A model generated the notes under the pieces. That model saw nothing but the letters and a program-made list of their open reading frames with translations, did no database searches and was not told where the DNA came from. 10,474 nucleotides of DNA, taken from assembly GCA_903895475.1 (NCBI GenBank), contig CAITUF010000303.1, positions 1 to 10,474 on the forward strand. Reading direction: 5' to 3'. Every line of letters starts with the position of its first letter. Positions within the stretch are counted from its first letter, which is position 1. Both the position numbers and the translations under genes were made by a program. This DNA comes from an uncultured Opitutia bacterium (GTDB lineage Bacteria; Verrucomicrobiota; Verrucomicrobiia; Opitutales; UBA953). Below are positions 1-7,309 of the stretch, piece by piece.

Positions 1-1064
1 AAGGTTTCGGCGAGCAGCTTGATGTCATGCTTCGAAAGCCCACGGGTCGGCACTTCAACCGTTTGCAGGGCACCTTGCTGGATACCAATGAAGCGAAGCA
101 TCCCCTTGATCATCTGCACATCGGAGACTACCCGAACTGCCGCTGGGTCGACGGGCGGGGTCACTTGATTCGAGAATAAGGCGAAAGAGAAACGCACCTC
201 CCGTAAGTCACGGTGGAGCTTGCGATTAACGAATTCCGTGGAAACCGGAGCCGACCAGCGACGGGCCTCGTGCGTCCAATGAAGCCCTTGCGCCAACTGG
301 GGGCAGGGTAGGGCGTCGAGGTCTGGTCCGAGACGCGTGAGTAAACCCTCCGCCGCCACACAATCACTGAGGCGCTGTAATCGCTCCGAAGTGACCCGTA
401 AGGCCGGCTCCAGAATGATGAGCAGGCCTTCGGGATGAAGGCGGCGTTTTAGTTCTGTAACCCAGCGCATCAAACCATCGGCATCAAGCTCCTTGAGTTC
501 ATTGAGCACGAACCCAGCCACAATGACATCGAAGGTTTCCTCTGGCCAGGCCGCGGGCCGGCTCGCATCGCCCATGCGAGTCGAGACGTCAGCCTTCTCA
601 CCCAAGACGGACTCCGCGAAATTTTCCAGTGCCACCAAAGCGGAAGGCGATTTATCAAGGGCATGTAAGCTCACGCGACGGGCCCCGTCCGCGAGCAAAC
701 GGTGAGCCACCGAGACGCCGCAAGAGCCTGGGCCAGAGCCAAGATCAAGAATCCGGGCGCGATCCGTCGGCGGACGCCAGCCGCGAAAGTCTATGGCATA
801 CGATAGCGCAAAAGAAGTCCGGGTGAAGCTTTGCGGCAGGAAGAAAACCCCGTAGCCCGCGAGCAAGCCCTGCTCAGCGAAGTAATCGGGGAAGGTCTTT
901 TCGGGGCGCTCCGTCGTAAACAGGTCCGAAAGCCTGCCGACGTAGGGCATCAAGCGCTCTAAGGCTAAATCACCCGAAAGCTCGGTGGCTTCCTCGGCTT
1001 GACGAACCCAGAATTGTTCGGCGGCGGGAGGGTAGCCGAAACGGCCGCACTCAGGCACCGACAT
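1..1064 (-). CDS. Rsm22-family small-subunit ribosome assembly methyltransferase-like protein (3' end outside window)
   Basis: I translated this partial gene by hand: 354 residues are visible and the frame is open through base 1, so the C-terminus is missing. A SAM-binding Rossmann core is seen: motif I DLGSGPG at residues 107-113, an acidic residue D137 after strand 2, GD at 165-166, and LNE at 187-189 after a DVIVAGFV strand. A PCP...WTH segment (253-265) and the overall order match the Rsm22/METTL17 family (PF09243), which is linked to assembly of the small ribosomal subunit; true methyltransferase activity in the family is uncertain. The ATG at 1064 lies 14 bp inside the end of recR and is preceded by GGAGGG (1073-1078) at 8-nt spacing, which fixes the start and indicates translational coupling with recR. 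Oddity: only one of the family's conserved metal/Fe-S cysteines (C254) appears to be kept. Family call fairly sure; exact function not. Confidence 0.75.
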   Translation of the reverse strand, partial: MSVPECGRFGYPPAAEQFWVRQAEEATELSGDLALERLMPYVGRLSDLFTTERPEKTFPDYFAEQGLLAGYGVFFLPQSFTRTSFALSYAIDFRGWRPPTDRARILDLGSGPGSCGVSVAHRLLADGARRVSLHALDKSPSALVALENFAESVLGEKADVSTRMGDASRPAAWPEETFDVIVAGFVLNELKELDADGLMRWVTELKRRLHPEGLLIILEPALRVTSERLQRLSDCVAAEGLLTRLGPDLDALPCPQLAQGLHWTHEARRWSAPVSTEFVNRKLHRDLREVRFSFALFSNQVTPPVDPAAVRVVSDVQMIKGMLRFIGIQQGALQTVEVPTRGLSKHDIKLLAET

Positions 1065-1653
1065 CGCGTCGGCCCTCCAAGGCGCTACGTAAAGTCGCGG
1101 AATCAGCGAAGGTTAAGCCGCTTCCGCTCGGTAGACCAAAGCCAATTCTGGAGACCTTAATCGTGTCTCGGATACCATGAATACACTCCCGAATATAATG
1201 ACAGGTCGCTTCGCCTTCGATGTCATTGCCGAGGGCCAGGACGACTTCGGTAATGGGTTCGTCCCGTAAACGCTGCTCCAGCGTAGTCAGGTTGAGCTCT
1301 TCTGGACCCACGCCATTGATTGGCGAAAGCCGACCATGAAGGACATGGTAGGTGCCACGATGGGCGAGGGAACGTTCCAGCGCCATTAAATCAGGAACTT
1401 GCTCGACGACGCAAAGGGACGCGGGGTCGCGCTTAGGGTCGCTGCAGATCTCACAGAGGGGGGCTTCAGCCAAACTACCGCAACGGTCGCAGCGCCGGAC
1501 GCATTGGGCGGCAGCCTCCAAGGAGGCTAGCAGCGGGGCGAGCTTGGCGGGCTTTTCGACCAGAAGGTGCAAGGCAATCCGTTCCGCGGAACGATGTCCG
1601 AGGCCGGGCAGGAGGCGAAGGAGCTGACGAACTTTCTCGAAAGACGGGGTCAC
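1051..1653 (-). CDS. recR: Recombination mediator protein RecR
   Basis: This 200-residue protein has the full RecR architecture at the family's usual length. A helix-hairpin-helix segment (LPGLGHRSAERIALHLL, residues 15-31) is followed by a four-cysteine zinc finger (C55, C58, C67, C70), a Toprim domain (about 79-175, with VVE at 82-84 and GRLSPINGVGPEE in the middle, then GNDIEGEAT near 142-150) and a C-terminal GLPSGSGL element (about 173-180). RecR acts with RecO (and RecF) to load RecA on SSB-covered gapped DNA in the cytoplasm. The start is GTG at 1653, because an in-frame TAG (1657-1659) lies two codons upstream. No clear Shine-Dalgarno is present; the gene starts 8 nt after the ybaB stop, so coupling is likely. 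The ybaB-recR order is classic, although dnaX, often upstream of ybaB, is absent here. Sure of identity. Confidence 0.97.
   Translation of the reverse strand: MTPSFEKVRQLLRLLPGLGHRSAERIALHLLVEKPAKLAPLLASLEAAAQCVRRCDRCGSLAEAPLCEICSDPKRDPASLCVVEQVPDLMALERSLAHRGTYHVLHGRLSPINGVGPEELNLTTLEQRLRDEPITEVVLALGNDIEGEATCHYIRECIHGIRDTIKVSRIGFGLPSGSGLTFADSATLRSALEGRRDVGA
1073..1078 (-). promoter_or_regulatory. Shine-Dalgarno site for the Rsm22-like gene
   Basis: On the minus strand GGAGGG sits 8 nt before the ATG at 1064, inside the last codons of recR. It is one of only two clear Shine-Dalgarno sequences I found in the window. It decides the start of the downstream gene and supports reinitiation or coupled translation with recR. 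Confidence 0.7.
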
Positions 1654-1661
1654 GGGCTAGA

Positions 1662-1967
1662 TTAGAGCCCGGGTAAGGAAAAGCCCGCCGTCGCCTTGGA
1701 CATCTCGGCGTCGTAGATTTCCTTGGCCTTGGTGGAAGCCTCTTGCAACGCGGCCACGAGGGCAGACTCCACGATGGCCTTGTCCTCTTTGATAAACTCG
1801 GGGTCGAGGGCTAAGCCCATGACTAAGCCATGGCCATTGACCGTCACCTTGATGGCGCCGCCGCCATGGGAGACCTCTAGCCGTTGCTCGCCCAGTCGCT
1901 GTTGAACCTCAGCGATGCCACGTTGCATCTTCTGGGCCTGTTTAAGGAGTTTGCCTACGCCTGCCAT
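1662..1967 (-). CDS. ybaB: YbaB/EbfC family nucleoid-associated DNA-binding protein
   Basis: The 101-residue product has the YbaB/EbfC pattern: an N-terminal helix starting MAGVGKLLKQAQKMQ, a central strand region with HGGGAIKVTVNGHG (about residues 34-47), LDPEFI, then a long C-terminal helix ending with a short hydrophobic tail GFSLPGL. Family members are small dimeric proteins that bind DNA, usually encoded beside recR, and are thought to influence nucleoid structure or recombinational repair. The ATG at 1967 gives the expected length. It is first in the minus-strand group ybaB-recR-Rsm22, with 8 nt to recR. Upstream is a roughly 97-bp gap to the divergent DUF971 gene, which must hold promoters for both directions, but I see no convincing -35/-10 pair. 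The dnaX gene found next to ybaB in many bacteria is not in the window. Confidence 0.95.
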   Translation of the reverse strand: MAGVGKLLKQAQKMQRGIAEVQQRLGEQRLEVSHGGGAIKVTVNGHGLVMGLALDPEFIKEDKAIVESALVAALQEASTKAKEIYDAEMSKATAGFSLPGL

Positions 1968-2064
1968 AGTGCCGTCACATTCGACCAGCCAAAGCGATGA
2001 GTCAAGGGCGACCCACTGACGTCCCGGCTTGCGAGAAGGTCAAAATGCCGTTAGTCCTACTCCT

Positions 2065-2370
2065 ATGGCTTCCCCCCGGGACATCCAGTTGGTCGGAACG
2101 TTTGTAGCGATGACTTGGGAGGATGGCCAAGAACACTTTTTGACCGGGGAGTTCCTCCGCGAACGATCCCCCAGCGCTGAAAATATGGGCGAGGTCGACA
2201 TCTTGGGCCAGCGCTGGGGTGGGGATGGCCCACGGCAGTTCCCGGGTGTCACTGTCTTGGGGATGCAACGCATTGGTAACTACGCTGTGACCTTCGAGTT
2301 CAGCGACGGACATCGCACAGGAATCTACAGCTGGGACTACCTCCGAGCGATTGCGTCTGAAGCGAAATAA
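2065..2370 (+). CDS. DUF971 domain protein (GBBH-like N-terminal domain)
   Basis: The 101-residue protein is essentially a single DUF971 domain: WEDGQEHFL near residues 18-26, LRERSPSAE at 31-39, then GNYAVTFEFSDGHRTGIYSWDYL at about 71-93. That domain is also the N-terminal part of gamma-butyrobetaine hydroxylase, where it binds zinc through cysteines and a histidine. Here the protein has no cysteine at all: the CPCA-type segment reads SPSA, while H83 is kept. The SPSA form is, as I recall, common in proteobacterial members, so zinc binding is unlikely but the protein is not broken. The molecular function is unknown; relatives have been linked to iron-sulfur or redox contexts. I chose ATG 2065; an in-frame TTG at 2029 would add 12 unconserved residues. 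It lies 21 bp before phoH on the same strand and may be co-transcribed. Confidence 0.85.
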   Translation: MASPRDIQLVGTFVAMTWEDGQEHFLTGEFLRERSPSAENMGEVDILGQRWGGDGPRQFPGVTVLGMQRIGNYAVTFEFSDGHRTGIYSWDYLRAIASEAK

Positions 2371-2391
2371 AATTTATTACGGATTGCGACC

Positions 2392-3963
2392 ATGGCTAAA
2401 AAGAAGACAATTACCTTCGTGAAGAAAACCTACGTGTTGGATACGAACGTTTTAATTCATGACCCCGAATCGTTGTTCAAGTTCGACGAACACACCGTGG
2501 CAGTGCCGGTGGAAGTCCTGTCGGAACTCGATCGACTCAAGACCCAACCAGGGCAACTCGGTGCCAGTGCGCGCCGCGTCAATCGGTCGATTCGGGCGCT
2601 CTTTGAAAACCGTCCGCTGAAAGAAATTACCGAAGGCGACCCCGGCAAGCCGGGCGCCCTGCATGCCAAGCTGCGGGATGGTGGTGAGTTAAGGGTAGTC
2701 ATCAACGACTCCCTCATCCGCGAACATTTTAATGGCGAACGTTCGGAACGCCTGCGGGCGGTTTTCATGCAGGTCGATGCCCCCGACCACCGCATCATCG
2801 CCTCGGCACTCTACCTGCGTGATACCACCAAGGGCTCCGTCATCCTCGTCACAAAGGACGCCTGCATGGCCCTCAAAGCCCAAGCCTTGGGTTTAGAAGT
2901 AGAGGACTACCGGAATGACCGCATCGAGACCAGTGATGTTGGGGACTACAAGACCGTCATGGTGACCGCCGCGGCAATGCGCGACTTTAAGGAACTCGCT
3001 CAGGTCGAAGTGAAGCTCAAGGGCGAGGATTGCCCCTCGGTCAATGAATACGTGATGCTGACTTCAAGCGACTGGAGCGAACCAGCCCGCCATGTCGGCG
3101 AAAATGTCTTTGTCCCACTCGGGCTCTACCGCGAATTCCTTTCGACCGACAGTGGCGCCCGGAAAGGCCTGCAGATGCCCCGCGGCATGCGCGTCATCCC
3201 GAAGAACTTCGAGCAGTGGATCTTCTTGGACGCCCTCCTTAACCCGGACATCAAGTTGGTCACCTGCTTCGGACGCGCCGGCACTGGCAAGACCTTCCTG
3301 TCCATCGCGGCCGCGCTCTCGCAGGTGCTCAGTGACTTCTCGCCCTACAAGAAGCTCTACGTTTCCCGTCCGGTCGTACAGATCGGCAAAGATATTGGTG
3401 CCTTACCTGGCACCAAGGAAGAGAAGCTCTCACCTTATATCCAACCTTACTTTGATAACCTCGAGGTGCTCTTTTCTCGCAATGGTGCCCCCGCAGCGCC
3501 GCAGGTTGCTCCGTCCAGCAAGGCCTTGGTCGCCACCGACTCCCAACGCAAACAGAAGAAGGCCCAGGCCATGAAGGCCGCCCAGCCCATCTTTGGTTCC
3601 CAGTTCCAGCAGGTCGGCCAACCGCGCAAGCCCTACCAGTGGTTAATCGACTCTGGCCTGATTGAGATCGAAGCCATGACCTTTATCCGCGGTCGCTCGA
3701 TCGGGCATGCTTTCATGATTGTGGACGAAGCCCAGAACATGACGCCCCACGAAGCCAAGACGGTCATCACGCGCATCGGCGAAGGCTCCAAGCTGGTCCT
3801 AATCGGTGACCTTGATCAGGTCGACACCCCTTACCTTGACGGTAAGTCCAACGGCCTCATTCACACGCATGAGCGCATGAAAGGTCACAGTATCACAGCC
3901 AATGTCCGCCTGCTCCATGGTGTCCGCAGCGTCCTCTCCGAGCTAGCCTCCAAGCTGATGTGA
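2392..3963 (+). CDS. PIN-domain plus PhoH-family ATPase (PhoH2/YlaK-like)
   Basis: The product has 523 residues in two parts. An N-terminal PIN nuclease domain (about 12-170) has acidic candidates D17 (VLDTNVLIHDP), E45, D132 (PDHRIIASAL) and D156 (VTKDACMALKAQALG). A C-terminal PhoH ATPase domain (about 265-523) has Walker A GRAGTGKT at 294-301, Walker B MIVDEAQN at 442-449, and GDLDQVDTPYLDG further on. Such PIN-PhoH proteins are cytoplasmic and reported as ATP-dependent RNA helicase/ribonucleases; the substrate here is unknown. The ATG at 2392 is the only good start after an in-frame stop at 2368-2370. No Shine-Dalgarno is visible. An insert of about 50 residues rich in Ala, Gln, Lys and Pro (363-412) lies between the conserved NLEVLF and YQWLIDSGLIEIE segments. 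Preceded by DUF971 and followed by a hairpin and mutS. Confidence 0.93.
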   Translation: MAKKKTITFVKKTYVLDTNVLIHDPESLFKFDEHTVAVPVEVLSELDRLKTQPGQLGASARRVNRSIRALFENRPLKEITEGDPGKPGALHAKLRDGGELRVVINDSLIREHFNGERSERLRAVFMQVDAPDHRIIASALYLRDTTKGSVILVTKDACMALKAQALGLEVEDYRNDRIETSDVGDYKTVMVTAAAMRDFKELAQVEVKLKGEDCPSVNEYVMLTSSDWSEPARHVGENVFVPLGLYREFLSTDSGARKGLQMPRGMRVIPKNFEQWIFLDALLNPDIKLVTCFGRAGTGKTFLSIAAALSQVLSDFSPYKKLYVSRPVVQIGKDIGALPGTKEEKLSPYIQPYFDNLEVLFSRNGAPAAPQVAPSSKALVATDSQRKQKKAQAMKAAQPIFGSQFQQVGQPRKPYQWLIDSGLIEIEAMTFIRGRSIGHAFMIVDEAQNMTPHEAKTVITRIGEGSKLVLIGDLDQVDTPYLDGKSNGLIHTHERMKGHSITANVRLLHGVRSVLSELASKLM

Positions 3964-3968
3964 GCAAC

Positions 3969-3993
3969 TTCCTCGGGGCAACCCCCTGAGGAA
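3969..3993 (+). terminator. Hairpin after phoH, possible terminator
   Basis: The arms TTCCTCGGGG (3969-3978) and CCCTGAGGAA (3984-3993) pair over 10 bp with one G-U, around a CAACC loop, starting 5 nt after the phoH stop codon. No T-run follows, so it is not a textbook intrinsic terminator. It could be a weak terminator, an mRNA 3'-end stabiliser, or a structure in the mutS leader. Confidence 0.4.
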
Positions 3994-4040
3994 CGCAGTC
4001 CGTCCTTGCCGACCTTGCGAGAGGGCTTTCGCTTCTCGGT

Positions 4041-6611
4041 GTGGCCCCGGAGACCCCCATGCAGCGACAGTACCGTGAGTTTCGTGAGAAACTCGCGAGC
4101 GGGACCATTCTGCTTTTTCGCTTAGGGGACTTCTACGAGGTCTTCGGGGAAGATGCCGAAATAGCGTCCAAGGTCCTCGGGCTGACCCTGACCAAGCGCC
4201 ATGAGACCCCGATGGCTGGGTTACCGTACCATGCGGCACCCGCTTACGTTAACCGCCTCCTGTCCGCTGGCTGGAAGGTTGCCATCTGCGATCAACTGGA
4301 GGCGCCCGTCGCCGGGAAGTTAGTCCGCCGAGGTCTCACGCGTATCCTGACGCCGGGGACGGCCCTGGAGGACTCGCAGCTCGACTCGCGCCGCGGGAAT
4401 TACCTCGCGGCACTTTCTTGGGATAAGCACGGCTGGCATGCCTCGTGGCTCGATGTTTCTACGGCGGACTTCCGACTCGCCACCGACCAGAACCCGCAGC
4501 GTCTCTTGCCTTTGTTACATTCGGTTAGTCCACGTGAAGTGATTCTACCCGAAGGGCTCGAACCGCCGCCCGAGTTCCGGGAAGCCTTCGAGGTCTTCAT
4601 GCAGGGCAGGGCAGTCTCCCGTTTACCTGGCTGGAACTTTGAAGTCGCCGCCGGCGCTCGCTTAGTCGCCCAGACGCTCGCCGTGCATGGCTTAGCCGGC
4701 TTTGGCCTTACGGATGAGCATCCCGCCCTCGGCGCCGCCGGTGCAGTGCTGGGTTATGTGACCGACTCACTCTGCGATCGCCCCAAGAACCTTTTTCGAC
4801 TCATCGAAGCTAAGTTGGGAGCTGCCGTCCTCCTCGACGCGGCGTCCTCGCGTAACCTCGAACTTTTTGCCGCGACCAACGGCTCACGCGAGACGTCCTT
4901 ACTCGAAGCCATTGACAAAACCGCCACCCCCGCCGGAGCGCGCCAGCTCGCTTTGTGGCTGGCCGAACCTTCGACTGATTTAACCGTCATCCACCGGCGG
5001 CAGGCCGCGGTGGGTGAGTTTTTCAAGCACGCCGGGGCATCGTCCCGACTGGGCGAATCACTCAAGGGCGTCCGTGATGTTCCGCGCATCCTCGCCCGCC
5101 TCCAGAATCGTCTCCGTAACCCGCGCGAACTCGGCGGCATCAAGGACACCTTACAGGCCTTACCTTTATTGAAAGAAGAATTGGCCGCCTTGCCGGGCGG
5201 TGCCCTGCAGGCCTGCGCGGAGCGCATCTCGCTGGAATCGTCCCTCCTCGGCAAGCTGACGGCCGCCTTGGCCGAGGAACTACCGGTGGACCTGACGGAA
5301 GGCGGCGCCTTGCGCACCGGTTTCGACGCGGAACTCGATAGACTCAGGTCTTTAGCCACCGACAGTAAGACCTGGATTGCTGACTTCGAGCGACAGGAGC
5401 AGGCCCGCACGGGTATCCGATCCCTCAAGGTCCGCTACAACGGCGCCTTCGGCTACGCGATCGAGATTACCAAAGCCAACTTGGCCGCAGTCCCGGCCGA
5501 CTACATACGTAAGCAAACCATGGTGAACGCCGAGCGTTTCACCACCGAAGAACTTCGCACTAAGGAACGCGAAGTTTTGCGGGCGGATGAACAAGCCTTG
5601 GCCCGCGAGACCGAACTTTTCCAAGCGCTGCTAGCCGACGTCCTAGCGTGCACGGAGTCACTCTTGGCGACGGCTAACGCGATTGCCGAGGTCGATATTC
5701 TCCGGGGCTGGGCGGAACTCGCCCGTGAGGCCAACTGGGTCTGCCCAACCGTCGATGACTCCGATGTCCTCGAGATTACCCAAGGTCGCCACCCGGTCGT
5801 CGAACGCATGCTGCAAGCCCGCCCCGGGGCAGGCTCCTTCGTGCCGAACGACACACGCCTCAGTAGCAGCGGCGAACAAATCGCTTTGCTGACTGGTCCG
5901 AACATGGCCGGTAAATCGACCTATATTCGCCAGGTCGCTTTAATCGCGTTGCTGGCCCACTTGGGTTGCTGGGTCCCCGCGCAGGCCGCCCACATCGGGT
6001 TGGTCGACCGAATCTTCTGTCGCGTGGGTGCCTCGGACGAACTCGCCCGCGGTAATTCGACCTTCATGGTCGAGATGAACGAGACGTCTAATATCCTTAA
6101 TAACGCGACTGTACGCTCCTTAGTAGTCCTCGACGAAATCGGTCGAGGGACCAGCACCTACGATGGCATCAGTATCGCCTGGGCGGTCGCCGAACACCTG
6201 CATGGAACCGGCCCAGCCGGGCCGAGAACCCTCTTTGCAACCCACTATCACGAGCTGACTCAGCTGACCGGACTTTTACCGCGCCTTCGCAATTGGTCCG
6301 TCGCTGTGAAGGAATGGCAGGACGAAATTGTATTCGTCCGTCGCGTTGTTCCGGGGGCCGCGGACCGCTCGTATGGCATCCAAGTTGCCCGCCTAGCCGG
6401 CATGCCTCCGAGCGTCGTTACACGCGCTCGGCACATCTTGTCAGGCTTGGAGACCGGCGCAGGCTTACCTGTCCAGCAGTCGGTTGAAATCGCTCAGGTC
6501 ACGTTGACGCCGCAAGAGGCCGCCCCGAAAAAGCCTGAACTCGCCCCGAAAGTTCCGAAGGCCACACCGAAGAAAGATGTCGGCGGCCCCGAACTCGACC
6601 TCTTCGGTTGA
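4041..6611 (+). CDS. mutS: DNA mismatch repair protein MutS
   Basis: The 856-residue product is a full MutS. It recognises base mismatches and small loops and recruits MutL in ATP-dependent fashion. The N-terminal mismatch-binding domain has GDFYEVF with the Phe-x-Glu pair F31/E33, followed by SKVLGLTLTKR and MAGLPYHA. The lever/clamp region carries LLDAASSRNLELF. The ATPase has Walker A GPNMAGKST at 619-627, Walker B with D698-E699 in VVLDEIGRGTSTYDG, and FATHYHELTQL after it. The start is GTG 4041, the first start codon after an in-frame TGA at 3987-3989; it yields ETPMQRQY, matching the TPM..QY start typical of the family. ATG 4059 is the alternative. No clear Shine-Dalgarno is seen. The C-terminus is a Pro/Lys-rich tail ending ELDLFG (851-856), which resembles a beta-clamp-binding motif. 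No mutL is in view. The stop is one base from the convergent lipoyl-transferase gene. Confidence 0.97.
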   Translation: MAPETPMQRQYREFREKLASGTILLFRLGDFYEVFGEDAEIASKVLGLTLTKRHETPMAGLPYHAAPAYVNRLLSAGWKVAICDQLEAPVAGKLVRRGLTRILTPGTALEDSQLDSRRGNYLAALSWDKHGWHASWLDVSTADFRLATDQNPQRLLPLLHSVSPREVILPEGLEPPPEFREAFEVFMQGRAVSRLPGWNFEVAAGARLVAQTLAVHGLAGFGLTDEHPALGAAGAVLGYVTDSLCDRPKNLFRLIEAKLGAAVLLDAASSRNLELFAATNGSRETSLLEAIDKTATPAGARQLALWLAEPSTDLTVIHRRQAAVGEFFKHAGASSRLGESLKGVRDVPRILARLQNRLRNPRELGGIKDTLQALPLLKEELAALPGGALQACAERISLESSLLGKLTAALAEELPVDLTEGGALRTGFDAELDRLRSLATDSKTWIADFERQEQARTGIRSLKVRYNGAFGYAIEITKANLAAVPADYIRKQTMVNAERFTTEELRTKEREVLRADEQALARETELFQALLADVLACTESLLATANAIAEVDILRGWAELAREANWVCPTVDDSDVLEITQGRHPVVERMLQARPGAGSFVPNDTRLSSSGEQIALLTGPNMAGKSTYIRQVALIALLAHLGCWVPAQAAHIGLVDRIFCRVGASDELARGNSTFMVEMNETSNILNNATVRSLVVLDEIGRGTSTYDGISIAWAVAEHLHGTGPAGPRTLFATHYHELTQLTGLLPRLRNWSVAVKEWQDEIVFVRRVVPGAADRSYGIQVARLAGMPPSVVTRARHILSGLETGAGLPVQQSVEIAQVTLTPQEAAPKKPELAPKVPKATPKKDVGGPELDLFG

Positions 6612-6612
6612 G

Positions 6613-7308
6613 TCAGATGCGCTGATTCCAGTCCGGAGAATTGAACCGGGCCCAAGTTTCCTCGTGGTCGTGCTGATCGTAGATCGGCTCCGCCACGGCG
6701 ACGGGCGGGCTGTTTAGAACCTTACCCAGCGCGGCAGGAAAATCCTTTTCAAATCGAGTCCAGTCACAGCCCAGAAGGAAGGGCCGCCAGATATAGCCCT
6801 CGAGGAGCAACCCGTGACGGGTCCGTTTTTGGGCCGCACCAGCGACCTTGCGGCCGTCATCGGTCCGCACGAGGTCATTCGGCTCAGCGCGTTGGGCACA
6901 ATGATCAGGCGACTGAAAGGGTCTCGAACCAGCAGGGAGGGGGGCAAGTTTGACCGGCTGGCCTTGGGCCATGAGGGCCTCGGCTAAGGCTTGGTGGACG
7001 GCTTCATAGCTCGCCATGGCATCGGCCTCGCAAAGCGGGTGGCCGGACGGCAGCACCAGTGCGAAAGTCCAATCTTCCAAGTGCGAGACGAGCCCGCCAC
7101 CCGTGGCTCGACGGACCAATTGAGTGCTGGCAGGGACTAGCGCCCGGTAAGTCTCCCACTTCTGGGAAACACCGAAAGTATAGGCGGGCACCGTCCAGGC
7201 ATACGGACGATAGCGAACGCGCTCGGGATGCGGGTACTTCTCCAGCAGAAGCAGGTCCGCCGCCATGTTTGCGACAGCATCGGCAGCCTGGCGGGGGAGT
7301 ACATCCAT
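6613..7308 (-). CDS. LipM/LplA-family lipoyl or octanoyl transferase (BPL/LPL catalytic domain)
   Basis: The 231-residue product is a single BPL/LplA/LipB catalytic domain. The acyl-binding loop RRATGGGLVSH spans residues 66-76. The later signature DGRKVAGAAQKR places the conserved lysine at K154, followed by HGLLLEGYI. C137 in PDHCAQRAEPNDLV sits where LipM-type octanoyltransferases carry their active-site cysteine (from memory of the family), so amidotransfer or octanoyl transfer through a thioester is possible; a lipoate ligase role is the alternative. It lacks the C-terminal accessory domain of E. coli LplA. The substrate would be a lipoyl domain of a 2-oxoacid dehydrogenase or GcvH, or another carrier; none is in view. 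It starts one base after the upstream RmlD-like stop (TAG, C, ATG), so it is translationally coupled. It converges on mutS with a single-base gap. Confidence 0.85.
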   Translation of the reverse strand: MDVLPRQAADAVANMAADLLLLEKYPHPERVRYRPYAWTVPAYTFGVSQKWETYRALVPASTQLVRRATGGGLVSHLEDWTFALVLPSGHPLCEADAMASYEAVHQALAEALMAQGQPVKLAPLPAGSRPFQSPDHCAQRAEPNDLVRTDDGRKVAGAAQKRTRHGLLLEGYIWRPFLLGCDWTRFEKDFPAALGKVLNSPPVAVAEPIYDQHDHEETWARFNSPDWNQRI

Positions 7309-7309
7309 G

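Noticed and set aside
161..367. 68-residue minus-strand frame in the first kilobase
   Set aside because: It is in another frame inside the Rsm22-like gene, whose translation from 1064 is continuous and family-like.
1968..2064. Possible sigma70-type promoter in the divergent gap between ybaB and DUF971
   Set aside because: TTGACT-like and TTGACC-like hexamers occur on the minus strand but no fitting -10 box is found at usable distance from the start; support is too weak.
2160..2200. Loss of zinc-binding cysteines in the DUF971 protein
   Set aside because: The SPSA form is, as I recall, widespread in proteobacterial DUF971 proteins, so it is a known variant and not an unusual change here.
4754..5428. 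224-residue minus-strand open frame within mutS
   Set aside because: It lies opposite the well-conserved MutS frame, is rich in Ser and Arg as shadows of GC-rich genes are, and matches no family I recognise.
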